A stretch of DNA of 64,000 nt from Defluviicoccus sp. (GTDB lineage: Bacteria > Pseudomonadota > Alphaproteobacteria > Rhodospirillales > Defluviicoccaceae): assembly GCA_029624735.1 (NCBI GenBank), contig JARSSM010000019.1, positions 62,001 through 126,000 on the forward strand, read 5' to 3'. Below, one piece after another: positions 25,279 through 35,887 of the stretch. Made by a program: the position numbers and the translations under genes. The notes beneath the pieces were generated by a model. It worked only from the letters and a program-made list of their open reading frames with translations. It did not search any database and was not told where the DNA came from. How positions within the stretch are numbered: position 1 is the first letter of the stretch; every line of letters begins with the position of its first letter.

Positions 25279-26445
25279 ATGCCCGCGCCTGATCCGCCGC
25301 CGGCCCCCGCTTCCGAGGCCCGGCTGCCGGCCGAGCCCTGGAACGATCCGAAGGCGACGCCGCTCATCAAGATCCGCAATGTGATCAAGCGGTTCGACGG
25401 CTTCGTCGCCGTCGATGACGTCTGGCTCGACATCTACAAGGGCGAGTTTTTCTCTCTCCTCGGGCCGTCGGGGTGCGGCAAGACGACGCTGTTGCGGCTG
25501 CTGGCCGGTTTCGAGCAACCGACATCCGGCACGATCGAAATCGACGGCGTCGACATGGCCGGCGTGCCGCCGCACCGGCGGCCTGTAAACATGATGTTCC
25601 AATCCTACGCCCTGTTCCCGCATATGACGGTCGAGCAGAACGTCGGCTTCGGGCTGAAGCAGGAGCACGTGCCCCGGCGCGAGATCAGCCGCCGGGTGGG
25701 CGAGATGCTGGAACTCGTCCAGCTTGCCGATCTCGGCCGCAGGCGGCCGCATCAGCTCTCCGGCGGCCAGAAGCAGCGCGTCGCCCTTGCCCGCGCGCTG
25801 ATCAAGCGGCCGAAGCTGCTGTTGTTGGATGAGCCGCTCGGAGCGCTCGACCGCCGCCTGCGCGAGCAGACGCAGTTCGAACTGGTCAACATCCAGGAGA
25901 CCCTGGGCCTCACCTTCATCATCGTCACCCACGACCAGGACGAGGCGATGACCGTCTCGACCCGGATCGCCATCATGGACCGCGGCCGTACAGTCCAGGT
26001 CGGCACGCCGGGCGAGATCTACGAATATCCGAACAGCCTCTACGTGGCCGGCTTCGTCGGCGACGTGAACGTGTTCGAGGGCCGGGTCGTCGAGGCCGGC
26101 AAGGATCACGTGACCGTCCGCTCGCCGGAGAGCGGCTGCGACATCTACACCGACCGCGGCATCGATGCCGTCCCCGGCCAGGAGGCGTATGCCGCAATCC
26201 GGCCGGAGAAGATCGAGATCGGCAAGGCACCGCCGGCCGACGCCCGCTTCAACTGTGTCACCGGCCGCGTGTTCGATATCGCCTACCTCGGCAGCCTCTC
26301 CACCTACCACGTCCGGCTTGCCACCGGCGAAGTGGTCAAGGTGTCGGCAGCCAACCGCTCGCGCCTGGTCGAACGGCCGATCACCTGGGAGGACCAGGTT
26401 TGGCTGTGGTGGCCGCCTTCGGCCAGCGTGGTCCTGCTGTCATGA
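25279..26445 (+). CDS. potG: Polyamine ABC transporter, ATPase
   Basis: 388-aa ATP-binding subunit. It has Walker A (LLGPSGCGKTT), Q-loop (MMFQSYALFPHM), signature LSGGQKQRVALARAL, Walker B LLLLDEPLGALD, the H-loop THDQDEAM, and a C-terminal TOBE region (YAAIRPEKIEI). A proline-rich N-terminal extension of about 30 residues precedes the domain, as in PotG. Its stop codon overlaps an ATG that opens a 7-codon mini-ORF leading into potH. Confidence 0.95.
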   Translation: MPAPDPPPAPASEARLPAEPWNDPKATPLIKIRNVIKRFDGFVAVDDVWLDIYKGEFFSLLGPSGCGKTTLLRLLAGFEQPTSGTIEIDGVDMAGVPPHRRPVNMMFQSYALFPHMTVEQNVGFGLKQEHVPRREISRRVGEMLELVQLADLGRRRPHQLSGGQKQRVALARALIKRPKLLLLDEPLGALDRRLREQTQFELVNIQETLGLTFIIVTHDQDEAMTVSTRIAIMDRGRTVQVGTPGEIYEYPNSLYVAGFVGDVNVFEGRVVEAGKDHVTVRSPESGCDIYTDRGIDAVPGQEAYAAIRPEKIEIGKAPPADARFNCVTGRVFDIAYLGSLSTYHVRLATGEVVKVSAANRSRLVERPITWEDQVWLWWPPSASVVLLS

Positions 26446-26472
26446 GCGGACACCTCCCGGCATGAGCGGACA
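26441..26472 (+). repeat. 12-bp direct repeat at potG/potH junction with mini-ORF
   Basis: CATGAGCGGACA occurs at 26441-26452 and again at 26461-26472, exactly 20 nt apart. The first copy overlaps the potG stop (ATGA) and opens a mini-ORF, MSGHLPA, whose TGA (26463-26465) overlaps the potH start in another ATGA. It looks like a duplicated start region. The potH ATG itself has no Shine-Dalgarno sequence. Confidence 0.7.
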
Positions 26473-27496
26473 GCCGGCCCAGACGCCTGCGCCCTACGTC
26501 TCGCCGGGGCCGCAGACGACGGCGTTCGAGGTGCTGGAACGGACGACCTCAGCCTTCTCCTTCTATGGAGTGCTGGCGCGCTTCGTTCAGTGGCTGGAGC
26601 GTTCGGGCCGCACCCTCGTGATCGCGCTGCCCTTCTTGTGGCTCGGCCTCTTTTTCCTGGCGCCGTTCCTGATCGTCCTCAAGCTCAGCTTCTCAGAGAC
26701 GGTGCTCGCCGTGCCGCCCTACGCACCGCTCGTCGCGTGGCTGGAGGAGAACGGCCTCAGCTATCTCACGGTGCGCCTCAATCTCTCGAATTACATCTTG
26801 CTGTTCGAGGACTCGCTCTACGTCCGCGCCTTTCTCAACTCGCTCCGAATCTCTGCGGTCGCGACGTTCCTCACCTTGTGCGTGGCGCTGCCGCTCGCCA
26901 ACGCCATGAGCCGGGCGCCGGAGCGGTGGCGGGCACTCTTGTTGATGATGGTGATCCTGCCGTTCTGGACCTCGTTTCTGATCCGCGTCTACGCCTGGAT
27001 CGGCATCTTGAAGCCGGAAGGCATTCTCAACGCTGTCCTGATCGGCTTAGGTGTGATCTCCGAACCGCTCACCATCCTCAACACCGACATCGCGGTCTAC
27101 ATCGGCATCGTCTACTCGTACCTGCCGTTCATGGTGCTGCCGATCTACGCCAGCTTCGAGAAGATGGATCCGAGCCTGATCGAAGCCGCGGTCGATCTCG
27201 GCAGTCCGCCCATCAAGGCGTTCTGGACCATCACGGTGCGGATCGCGCTGCCCGGCATCATCGCCGGCTGCCTGTTGGTGTTCATCCCGGCCGCGGGCGA
27301 GTTCGTGATCCCGGACCTGCTCGGCGGTTCGGAGACGCTGATGATCGGCCGGACGCTGTGGCTTGAGTTCTTCAACAACCGCGACTGGCCGCTCGCGAGC
27401 GCGGTCGCGATCGTGCTGTTGGCGGCGCTCACGGTGCCGATCGTGCTGTTTCAGCGGCACCAGGCGCGCCGCGGCAGCGAGGACGGCGCGGCATGA
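26462..27496 (+). CDS. potH: Polyamine ABC transporter permease 1
   Basis: 344-aa inner-membrane permease. After a cytoplasmic N-terminus it has the typical six-helix arrangement, beginning with TLVIALPFLWLGLFFLAPFL, and the EAA loop IEAAVDLGSPPIKAFWTITV, which contacts the ATPase. The PotH-like segment WTSFLIRVYAWIGILKPEG is present. The long loop after the first helix is expected periplasmic. Its end overlaps potI by 4 nt (ATGA). Confidence 0.94.
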   Translation: MSGQPAQTPAPYVSPGPQTTAFEVLERTTSAFSFYGVLARFVQWLERSGRTLVIALPFLWLGLFFLAPFLIVLKLSFSETVLAVPPYAPLVAWLEENGLSYLTVRLNLSNYILLFEDSLYVRAFLNSLRISAVATFLTLCVALPLANAMSRAPERWRALLLMMVILPFWTSFLIRVYAWIGILKPEGILNAVLIGLGVISEPLTILNTDIAVYIGIVYSYLPFMVLPIYASFEKMDPSLIEAAVDLGSPPIKAFWTITVRIALPGIIAGCLLVFIPAAGEFVIPDLLGGSETLMIGRTLWLEFFNNRDWPLASAVAIVLLAALTVPIVLFQRHQARRGSEDGAA

Positions 27497-28296
27497 AGAG
27501 CGGCTTCACGCCCGCGACTGTGCTGGCCCTCACCTGCGGCTTCGCCTTCCTCTACCTGCCCATCCTGCTGCTGGTCGCCTTCTCCTTCAACGAGTCACGC
27601 CTGGTCACAGTCTGGGGCGGCTTTTCGCTGAAATGGTACGGCGAGATGCTGCGCAATCGGCAGCTGATGGATGCTGCCTGGGTGACGGTGCGGATCGGGC
27701 TGGTATCGGCGAGCCTGGCCCTCGTGCTGGGTACGCTGGCAGGCGTCACGCTCGCCCGCTTCACCCGCTTTCCCGGCCGGACGGTCTTCTCCGGCCTGGT
27801 CTTTGCCCCGCTGGTAATGCCGGAAGTCATCACCGGCCTGTCGCTGTTGCTCTTGTTCGTGAGCCTCGGCTGGGCGCGCGGGTTCTGGACCGTGGCCGTT
27901 GCGCACACGACGTTTGCCAGCGCTTACGTGGCGGTCATCGTGCAGTCGCGGCTGTTGACCTTCGACATCATCCTTGAGGAAGCAGCGATGGACTTGGGCG
28001 CCTCACCGCTCAAGACGTTCTTCGTTATCACGCTGCCGGTGATCGCGCCGGCCCTCATCTCGGGCTGGCTGCTCGCGTTCACGCTGTCGCTGGACGACCT
28101 CGTGATTGCGAGCTTCACCACCGGGCCGGGCGCGACGACGCTCCCGATGCGCATCTACAGCCAGGTTCGACTCGGCGTGACGCCGGAGATCAATGCCGTC
28201 TCGACCGTCCTGATCGGTTTCGTCACGCTCGGCGTCATCACCGCAACGCTGATCCAGAAGCGGCGCTTCGCCGAGGGCCAGAAACGGAAGGCTTAA
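27493..28296 (+). CDS. potI: Polyamine ABC transporter permease 2
   Basis: 267-aa second permease. It starts with a membrane helix (VLALTCGFAFLYLPILLLVA) and the PotI/PotC signature FSFNESRLVTVWGGFSLKWY. The EAA loop is EEAAMDLGASPLKTFFVITL, followed by SLDDLVIASFTTGPGATTLP. The ATG overlaps the potH stop. The 3' end overlaps convergent ubiX by 4 nt. Confidence 0.95.
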   Translation: MKSGFTPATVLALTCGFAFLYLPILLLVAFSFNESRLVTVWGGFSLKWYGEMLRNRQLMDAAWVTVRIGLVSASLALVLGTLAGVTLARFTRFPGRTVFSGLVFAPLVMPEVITGLSLLLLFVSLGWARGFWTVAVAHTTFASAYVAVIVQSRLLTFDIILEEAAMDLGASPLKTFFVITLPVIAPALISGWLLAFTLSLDDLVIASFTTGPGATTLPMRIYSQVRLGVTPEINAVSTVLIGFVTLGVITATLIQKRRFAEGQKRKA

Positions 28297-28856
28297 GCGC
28301 CGGACCAGCGCGGGATCAGCTGATGCTCGATGCCGAGGTGATCGAGCGCCCGGCCGACCGTCTGTTGGACGATCTCCCCGATCGTTTGCGGCCGCGTGTA
28401 GAACGCCGGCAACGGCGGCATGATGACCGCCCCCATCTCCGTCGCCCGCAGCATCAGCCGCAGATGCCCGGCATGCAGCGGCGTCTCCCGGAACAGGAGC
28501 ACGAGCGGCCGGCGTTCCTTCAACGTCACGTCGGCAGCCCGGATCATCAGGTTGGCAGAAAAGCTGTTGGCGATGCCGGACAGCGTCTTCACCGAGCACG
28601 GCGCGATGACCATGCCCGCCGTGCGGAAGGAGCCGCCGGAAACAGCGGCCGCCAAATCCTTGTTGCTGTAGGTCACGTCGGCAAGGCCGCGCAGGTCGTC
28701 CAGGCTCAGATCGGTTTCAATCGCAAGCGTGCGGGCGCCCATCTCCGAGACGATCAGATGGACCGGTTGCCCCAGCTGTTTCAGCGCCCGCAGCAGTTCG
28801 ACCGCGTAGATCACGCCGCTCGCACCGCTGATGCCGACAAGCACGGGAAGAGGCAT
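28293..28856 (-). CDS. ubiX: Flavin prenyltransferase UbiX
   Basis: 187-aa enzyme that prenylates FMN to make the cofactor of UbiD decarboxylase in ubiquinone synthesis. The FMN-binding start GISGASGVIYAVELLRAL, the APCSVKTLSGIANSFSANLM segment, the KERRPLVLLFRETPLHAGHL segment and PPLPAFYTRPQTI are all as in UbiX/Pad1. It is convergent to potI with a 4-nt overlap. ubiD is not in the window. Confidence 0.95.
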   Translation of the reverse strand: MPLPVLVGISGASGVIYAVELLRALKQLGQPVHLIVSEMGARTLAIETDLSLDDLRGLADVTYSNKDLAAAVSGGSFRTAGMVIAPCSVKTLSGIANSFSANLMIRAADVTLKERRPLVLLFRETPLHAGHLRLMLRATEMGAVIMPPLPAFYTRPQTIGEIVQQTVGRALDHLGIEHQLIPRWSGA

Positions 28857-28981
28857 GGGGCCGAGGTTCCTTGTTCTGCGCCGGGCCGGCTGCAGGCTGC
28901 ATCGTCATAGTGCGGGTGTGCGCGCGCGGAAACAAGCGCGGTGGCGCGAGCGGATGTTTACCGCTAGAACCTGGGGCCGCG

Positions 28982-29314
28982 ATGACACGAAGCGCCCGAC
29001 GTTGCCTTGTCCTGTTCCTCATCCTCGCCGCTGGCCTTCAAGGCTGCGGGGCGATGGATCCTTACGTCTACACGGCGGACGAGTTCAATCGGAACGCGCC
29101 GACCTTCCGCAAAGTGCCGGCTGACCTCAACCAGGTGACCGTCTGCTTCAGCGGCTTGGCCGCGAGCAAGGCCGGGGTCGAGGCGCTAGCCGCGGCAGCG
29201 TGCGAAAAGTATGGCAAGGAAGCGCGCAACCGCCGGGACAGCATCGGCAGCTGCCCGCTGTTGACGCCGTGGGAGGCGCATTTCGACTGCGTTGCCGCCG
29301 CGCCGGGGGGCTAG
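28982..29314 (+). CDS. Small predicted lipoprotein
   Basis: 110-aa protein of unknown function. A short positively charged start, a hydrophobic core (CLVLFLILAAG) and the lipobox LQGC (Cys near residue 24) indicate an acylated lipoprotein. The mature part has four further cysteines (CFSG, ACEKYG, CPLL, FDC), which could form disulfides in the periplasm, and the start AMDPYVYTADEFNR. Divergent from ubiX. I do not recognise the family. Confidence 0.7.
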   Translation: MTRSARRCLVLFLILAAGLQGCGAMDPYVYTADEFNRNAPTFRKVPADLNQVTVCFSGLAASKAGVEALAAAACEKYGKEARNRRDSIGSCPLLTPWEAHFDCVAAAPGG

Positions 29315-29441
29315 TGCAGCGACCCAATCGGGCGATTCACGCCCGAGCAAGGTTGTCGCTGCACAACATATTGAATCGCGTGCACGAGCCGCGGCTCGAA
29401 GGCGTCGGAGGCAGCCGGCGGCCGTATAGCCAGTGGCCGTA

Positions 29442-30974
<1,533 letters not shown>

Positions 30975-31166
30975 TAAGCCCCGAGGCATCGTCCCGACGG
31001 ACGACGGCCCCTATCACCAGGAAGGTTTAAAGTTACGCGCCCGGATGATAGGTGTTGGCGGATCGGAGTCAATGTCCACGCCGATGGAAGGGAAAAAAAC
31101 CCGCGCCGGTGTGACCAAATATGGCCTGCATGACCTGATTGGGCGCTTTGTTCAGGACACTTCCCG

Positions 31167-31709
31167 ATGTTGATCGATCCCGACACCTCCAGCCTTCTGA
31201 TCGTTGATATCCAAGCCCGCCTGCTGCCGAAAATGTCGGCCGCCGAGGCTGTTGTCGCCAACACCTCGGTCCTCTTGAAGGCAGCGGCGCGCCTCGACGT
31301 CCCCGTCCTCGTTTCCGAGCAGTACCGCAAGGGGCTGGGACCGACCGTGGCCGAACTCGAACCGCTGCTGCCAGCGGGCTCTGTCATCGAGAAGATGGCC
31401 TTTTCCTGCATGGCGGAGCGGGATTTTGCGGCCCGCTTTCGAGCGCTGGGCCGGGCGCAGGCCGTGGTCGCCGGCATCGAGGCCCATGTCTGCGTGCTGC
31501 AGACGGCGGAACAGTTGCTCGAAGATGGCGTGCGCGTGTTCGTTGTCGCCGATGCGACGTCGTCACGCGTACCCTTGAGCCACAAGCACGCCCTGCAGCG
31601 GCTGCGCACGGCAGGTGCGGTGATCGTCACCACGGAAATGGTGGTGTTCGAGTGGCTGCGCCGCGCCGGGACCCCGGAATTCAAGGAAATCTCCGCGCTC
31701 ATCAAGTAG
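31167..31709 (+). CDS. Isochorismatase-family cysteine hydrolase
   Basis: 180-aa hydrolase of the isochorismatase/nicotinamidase superfamily. The catalytic triad is visible as Asp14 (LLIVDIQARL), Lys76 (VIEKMAFSC) and Cys109 (GIEAHVCVLQT), preceded by a cis-peptide-type VVAGIEAH. The group nearest in spelling is the YcaC/mitochondrial isochorismatase-domain set with unknown substrates. First gene of a close plus-strand run (alpha/beta hydrolase, gamma-carbonic anhydrase, meaB). Confidence 0.88.
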   Translation: MLIDPDTSSLLIVDIQARLLPKMSAAEAVVANTSVLLKAAARLDVPVLVSEQYRKGLGPTVAELEPLLPAGSVIEKMAFSCMAERDFAARFRALGRAQAVVAGIEAHVCVLQTAEQLLEDGVRVFVVADATSSRVPLSHKHALQRLRTAGAVIVTTEMVVFEWLRRAGTPEFKEISALIK

Positions 31710-31734
31710 CTCTGGCCGGAAAAGGCGAGCATCC

Positions 31735-32439
31735 ATGGCTGCCAGCGGGCCGCCCCTGATCCTTCTGCCCGGCCTGTTGTGCGATGGCGCGCTCTGGCAG
31801 CACCAGAGCCAGGCACTCGCCGACATCGCCGATGTGAGCGTCGCCGATCTCACCAGCCAGGAGACCATCGGCGCAATGGCCAGCCAGGTTCTGGCCGCAG
31901 CACCCGAGCAGTTCGCCCTTGCCGGGCTGTCGATGGGCGGCTACGTCGCGCTCGAAATCATCCGCCAGGCACCGGAGCGCGTTGCCCGCCTCGCCCTTCT
32001 CGACACCAATGCCCGCGCCGACAGCCCGCAGCAGAGCGCAGACCGCTGGGCGCTGATCGGCCTCGCGCGCTCGGGCGAATTCAAGGGCGTGACCCGCCGG
32101 CTGCTGCCGCTCCTGGTTCACCGCGAGCGGGTCAACGACGAGCAGCTTGCCAATGCCATCTTCGCAATGGCGGAGCGGGTCGGCCGCGATGCCTTCATCC
32201 GCCAGCAGCGGGCGATCATGGGCCGTCCAGACAGCCGGCGCGACTTGGGCCTGATCCACTGCCCCACGGTCGTCCTGTGCGGCCGCCAGGACCTGTTGAC
32301 GCCCCTTGCCATGGCCACGGAAATGGCAGAGAAAATCCCGCGCGCAATGCTGGTCGTGATCGAGGAGTGCGGCCACCTCGCGGCGCTGGAGCAGCCGCAG
32401 GCCGTGAGTGCCGTGCTCCGCTACTGGCTGCAAACGTGA
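31735..32439 (+). CDS. Alpha/beta hydrolase
   Basis: 234-aa alpha/beta-hydrolase fold protein. The nucleophile elbow is LAGLSMGGYVAL (Ser66), the acid is in CGRQDLLTP (about 180) and the histidine in EECGHLAALEQP (about 214). The oxyanion-hole region is LLPGLLCDGALW. Substrate unknown. It lies 25 nt after the isochorismatase gene and 12 nt before the carbonic anhydrase-like gene. Confidence 0.88.
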   Translation: MAASGPPLILLPGLLCDGALWQHQSQALADIADVSVADLTSQETIGAMASQVLAAAPEQFALAGLSMGGYVALEIIRQAPERVARLALLDTNARADSPQQSADRWALIGLARSGEFKGVTRRLLPLLVHRERVNDEQLANAIFAMAERVGRDAFIRQQRAIMGRPDSRRDLGLIHCPTVVLCGRQDLLTPLAMATEMAEKIPRAMLVVIEECGHLAALEQPQAVSAVLRYWLQT

Positions 32440-32451
32440 GGCGGGACAACA

Positions 32452-32991
32452 ATGGCCGGTATCATCCTTCCCTATCGCGAGATCCTGCCCAAGATCGCTC
32501 CTTCGGCCTTCATCGCACCGACGGCAACCGTCATCGGCGACGTTGAGATCGGCGAGGACGCCGGCATCTGGTTCGGCTGCATCATCCGCGGCGACGTCAA
32601 CATCATCCGCATCGGCGCGCGCACCAACATCCAGGACGGCACGATCATTCACGTCTCCAAGGACGGCCAGGGCACCTTCATCGGCGACGAAGTAACCATC
32701 GGCCACATGGTTCTCCTGCACGCCTGCACGCTGCAATCGGGCTGCTTCATTGGCATGCGCGCCACCATCATGGACGACTGCGTGGTCGAGACGGGCGGCA
32801 TGCTTGCGGCCGGCGCGCTGCTCACGCCTGGCAAGCGGATCGCGACCGGCCAGCTGTGGGCGGGCTCACCGGCGCGGCTGATGCGAGATGTCGGCGACGC
32901 CGAGCGGGCCGTGATCGCCCGCACCATCCCCCGCTATGTCGGCCTGGCGAAAGAACACCGCGACGCCGTCGCGGCAGGAGAACGCGCGTGA
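32452..32991 (+). CDS. Gamma-class carbonic anhydrase-like hexapeptide protein
   Basis: 179-aa left-handed beta-helix protein with hexapeptide repeats (VIGDVEIGEDAGIWFG, IRIGARTNIQDGTIIH). The three zinc-ligand histidines are His67, His85 and His90 (GTIIHV, TIGHMVLLHAC). It belongs to the YrdA/PaaY/gamma-CA group; real carbonic anhydrase activity is not guaranteed in this subgroup. The meaB start GTG overlaps its stop (GTGA). Confidence 0.9.
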   Translation: MAGIILPYREILPKIAPSAFIAPTATVIGDVEIGEDAGIWFGCIIRGDVNIIRIGARTNIQDGTIIHVSKDGQGTFIGDEVTIGHMVLLHACTLQSGCFIGMRATIMDDCVVETGGMLAAGALLTPGKRIATGQLWAGSPARLMRDVGDAERAVIARTIPRYVGLAKEHRDAVAAGERA

Positions 32992-34013
32992 GCAGCCATA
33001 CCGGCGCGGAGGCAGCCGCTCTCGCCCTCGTTCGCGATGTGCAGGCTGGCCACCGCAAGAGCATCGCGCGGATGATGTCAGTCGCGGAATCGAGCGGCCG
33101 CCGCGGTCGGGCCGCGCTCTCGGCGATCCACCGCCACACCGGCCGCGCGCATGTGGTCGGCATCACCGGCGTCCCCGGCAGCGGCAAGTCGACGATGGTG
33201 CGCGCGCTGACGCAGAAGCTGCGCGAGATCGGCCGCACCGTCGGCATCGTCGCCGTCGACCCGTCGAGCCCGTTCTCCGGCGGCGCCATCCTGGGCGACC
33301 GCATCCGCATGCTGGAGCTTTCCGGTGATCCCGGCGTGTTCATCCGCTCGCTGGCGACACGCGGCGCACTGGGCGGCCTCGCGCGTGCAAGCCACGATGT
33401 CATTGATATCCTCGACGCCGCGGGTTTCGACGTGGTGATCGTCGAGACGGTGGGCGTCGGGCAGGATGAAGTCGACATCGTCCAGTCGGCGCACACGGTC
33501 GTGGTCGTCTCGGCGCCTGGCCTCGGTGACGAAATCCAGGCAATCAAGGCCGGCGTGCTGGAGATCGCCGATATCCACATCGTCAGCAAGTGCGACAAGA
33601 TCGAGGCGGCCGAAACCGTCGCCGATCTGAAGACGATGCTCCGGCTGGGCTCGCTGGCGCGCGAGCAATCCGCCTGGATGACACCGGTTCTCGCCACCAG
33701 CGCGCAGAAGCGCGAGGGAATTGCTGAGCTCGTGGGCGCCATCGACGCCCACCGGACCCATCTGTACGAGAGCGGCGAGATCGCCGATCGCAGGCGCAAG
33801 ATCCTGGAAATGCGGATCCTCAAGTCGGCCGAGGACATCGTTCGCGAGCGCCTGTTGCGCCAGAGCCGCGAGACGCTGGAACGCCTGCTCGACCGCGGCT
33901 TGGAGCGGGCCATCGACCCGTTCGCCGCCGCATGCGCGCTGCTGGGGGTCGACGAGGCGCTCGAGCCGCTTTCCACTGCCACTGCCACTGCCACGGCCGG
34001 CGGCCGGCACTGA
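32988..34013 (+). CDS. meaB: Methylmalonyl-CoA mutase-associated GTPase MeaB
   Basis: 341-aa G3E-type GTPase that chaperones cobalamin loading and protects the mutase. P-loop GVPGSGKSTM (about residue 60), VDPSSPFSGGAILGDRIRM, FIRSLATRGALGGLA, DVVIVETVGVGQDEVDI and the base-specificity motif near SKCDKIEA are all family hallmarks. The GTG start at 32988 overlaps the previous stop and has GGCAGGAG upstream. The C-terminus ends in a Thr-Ala repeat encoded by repeated GCCACT units. No mutase gene lies within the window. Confidence 0.95.
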   Translation: MSSHTGAEAAALALVRDVQAGHRKSIARMMSVAESSGRRGRAALSAIHRHTGRAHVVGITGVPGSGKSTMVRALTQKLREIGRTVGIVAVDPSSPFSGGAILGDRIRMLELSGDPGVFIRSLATRGALGGLARASHDVIDILDAAGFDVVIVETVGVGQDEVDIVQSAHTVVVVSAPGLGDEIQAIKAGVLEIADIHIVSKCDKIEAAETVADLKTMLRLGSLAREQSAWMTPVLATSAQKREGIAELVGAIDAHRTHLYESGEIADRRRKILEMRILKSAEDIVRERLLRQSRETLERLLDRGLERAIDPFAAACALLGVDEALEPLSTATATATAGGRH

Positions 34014-34021
34014 CGAGGGCT

Positions 34022-34038
34022 GCCCGGTGCGAACGGGC
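34022..34038. terminator. Hairpin in the meaB/phaC convergent gap
   Basis: GCCCG-7 nt-CGGGC in the 26-nt gap between the two convergent stop codons. The short stem and absence of T-runs make it a weak candidate for a shared terminator. Confidence 0.3.
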
Positions 34039-34039
34039 T

Positions 34040-35809
34040 TCAGGCTCCGTCGCGCACGTAGGACCCTGGCGCATCGCCGAGGACAGCCAAGCCGCCGCCG
34101 GGCGGGCGCGCCGGCACGGTCTCCGCGTCGGACAGCTTGGTCAGCCAGGCGTTCCAGTGCAGCCACCAGGAGCCACGCTCGCGGTGGGCGCTGCCCAGCC
34201 ATTCGTCCGGATTGACCGGCGTCTTGGCGTTCACCCAGTGTTGATAGGTGTTGGCAGCCGGCGGATTGATGACGCCGGTGACGTGGCCGCAGTCGGCGAG
34301 CGCGAATTGAGGCGTGCCACCCAGCAATCGCATGCCGGCGTAAACCGATTTCCACGGTGCGATGTGATCTTCGCGGGTGGCAAGAAAATACGTCGGGATC
34401 TTGACCTTCTTCAGATCGACGCGCTCGCCGGCGATGCTGATCCCGCCCCGTTCCAGCAGCCGGTTATGCTGATAGAAATTGCGCAGATAGTAGCTGTGCA
34501 ACGCGTGCGGCAGCCGTGTCGTATCGGCGTTCCAATATAGGAAGTCGAACGGGAACGGGTCCTTGCCGAGCAGGTAGGTATTGACGGTAAAGGTCCAGAT
34601 CAGATCGCTTTCCCGCAGCATGTTGTAGAGAATGGCGATATCGGGTCCGTCGAGGTAGCCGCGCTGGGCTGACTTCTCCTCCATACAGGCGATCGCCGCC
34701 TCATCGATGGTGATGCCGAGTTCACCCGGCATCGAGAAGTCCAGCATCGTCGCCAGGAGGCTCGCGCTTGCGATCCGCTCATCGCCGCGCACGGCCAGGT
34801 ACGCAAGCGCCGTTGCGAGCAGCGTGCCGCCGATGCAATAACCGACCGCATTGATGCGGTTCTCGCCGGTGACCGTCTCGATGGTATCGAGGGCCGCGAC
34901 GATGCCGCGGAGCACGTAATCCTCGAACGACCGGCTCGCCAGCCACTCGTTCGGATTGACCCATGAGATCGCGAACACCGTGTGGCCCTGCTCCAGCGCG
35001 AACCGGATCCACGAGTTCTCAGGCCGCAGGTCAAACAGGTAGAACTTGTTGATCCACGGCGGCACCAGCAGAAGCGGCCGCCGATGCACGCTGGGGGTCA
35101 GCGGCTCGTACTGGATGATCTCCATCATCTCGGTGCGGTCGATCACCTTCCCCGGTGTCGCCGCGACATTCCGGCCAAGGATGAACGGCTTGCTGGGACC
35201 GCCCAAGCCGAGAGCGGCGCTGGCCCAATCGAGGTCAGTGAGGAGGTTCTTGAAGCCGTTGATCAGGTTCTCGCCGCGGGTCTCGAAGGTCGCCCGGATC
35301 ACTTCCGGATTGGTGAGGGCAAAGTTCGAAGGCGAGAGCGCGTTCACGAACTGACGTGTGTAGTAGTCAGCGTGCTGCAGAGTGGCCGGGTTTACGCCGT
35401 CGACATCGCGGATGGTGCGCAACAGCCAGCGCGACGTCAGCAGATACGAATGCTTGATGAAATTGAAGATGTCGCTGTCTTCCCAGGCGTCGTCGATAAA
35501 GCGCGGATCGGGCTCGGTGCGCGACGTCCCCGGCTGGTCGGGCTCGCCAAGCAGGCGCGCGGTCGTACTCTGCCAAAGGTCGAGGTAATCCTTCCACAGC
35601 TCCACGTGGGCATTCACGATCTTTCTCGGTTGCGTCATCATGCGTGACGTCAACTCAAGAAAGGTGGTGCAGATGTCGAACGGATCGGCAATCGACGAAG
35701 AGGCAATCGGGTAACCGTTGCGGCCTAGCCAGTCGATGAGCAGCCGGCGGCTGCGCGCCGCAACTTCGGCGAGTGTCATCGATCCGTTTTCCCCCTGTTG
35801 CTCGGCCAT
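34040..35809 (-). CDS. phaC: Class I poly(3-hydroxyalkanoate) synthase
   Basis: 589-aa synthase polymerising hydroxyacyl-CoA into storage granules. The lipase-like box is AVGYCIGGTLLA with the catalytic Cys, the Asp is in ATREDHIAPW, and the His in DCGHVTGVINPP. Other hallmarks are LLVPPWINKFYLFDL, SWVNPNEW and GYLDGPDI. Length and the lack of a PhaE or PhaR partner fit class I. AGGAAGAG precedes the ATG at 35807-35809. phaA, phaB and phasin genes are not in the window. Confidence 0.95.
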   Translation of the reverse strand: MAEQQGENGSMTLAEVAARSRRLLIDWLGRNGYPIASSSIADPFDICTTFLELTSRMMTQPRKIVNAHVELWKDYLDLWQSTTARLLGEPDQPGTSRTEPDPRFIDDAWEDSDIFNFIKHSYLLTSRWLLRTIRDVDGVNPATLQHADYYTRQFVNALSPSNFALTNPEVIRATFETRGENLINGFKNLLTDLDWASAALGLGGPSKPFILGRNVAATPGKVIDRTEMMEIIQYEPLTPSVHRRPLLLVPPWINKFYLFDLRPENSWIRFALEQGHTVFAISWVNPNEWLASRSFEDYVLRGIVAALDTIETVTGENRINAVGYCIGGTLLATALAYLAVRGDERIASASLLATMLDFSMPGELGITIDEAAIACMEEKSAQRGYLDGPDIAILYNMLRESDLIWTFTVNTYLLGKDPFPFDFLYWNADTTRLPHALHSYYLRNFYQHNRLLERGGISIAGERVDLKKVKIPTYFLATREDHIAPWKSVYAGMRLLGGTPQFALADCGHVTGVINPPAANTYQHWVNAKTPVNPDEWLGSAHRERGSWWLHWNAWLTKLSDAETVPARPPGGGLAVLGDAPGSYVRDGA

Positions 35810-35887
35810 TGGCTCTTCCTTACGATCCCCTCGCGGGGAGTGACCCGCGCGCCGCATAGCCTTTATCGTGAGTTTCGAAAGCCTAGC

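Noticed and set aside
24174..25433. Long minus-strand open frame across potF
   Set aside because: Antisense to a clear PotF with a signal peptide and family motifs; composition is Arg/Gly/Asp/His-rich as expected for a shadow.
32856..32987. Upstream extension of the meaB frame
   Set aside because: It overlaps the carbonic anhydrase gene in another frame and reads as Arg-rich shadow; the GTG at 32988 has a ribosome-binding site and a family-like start.
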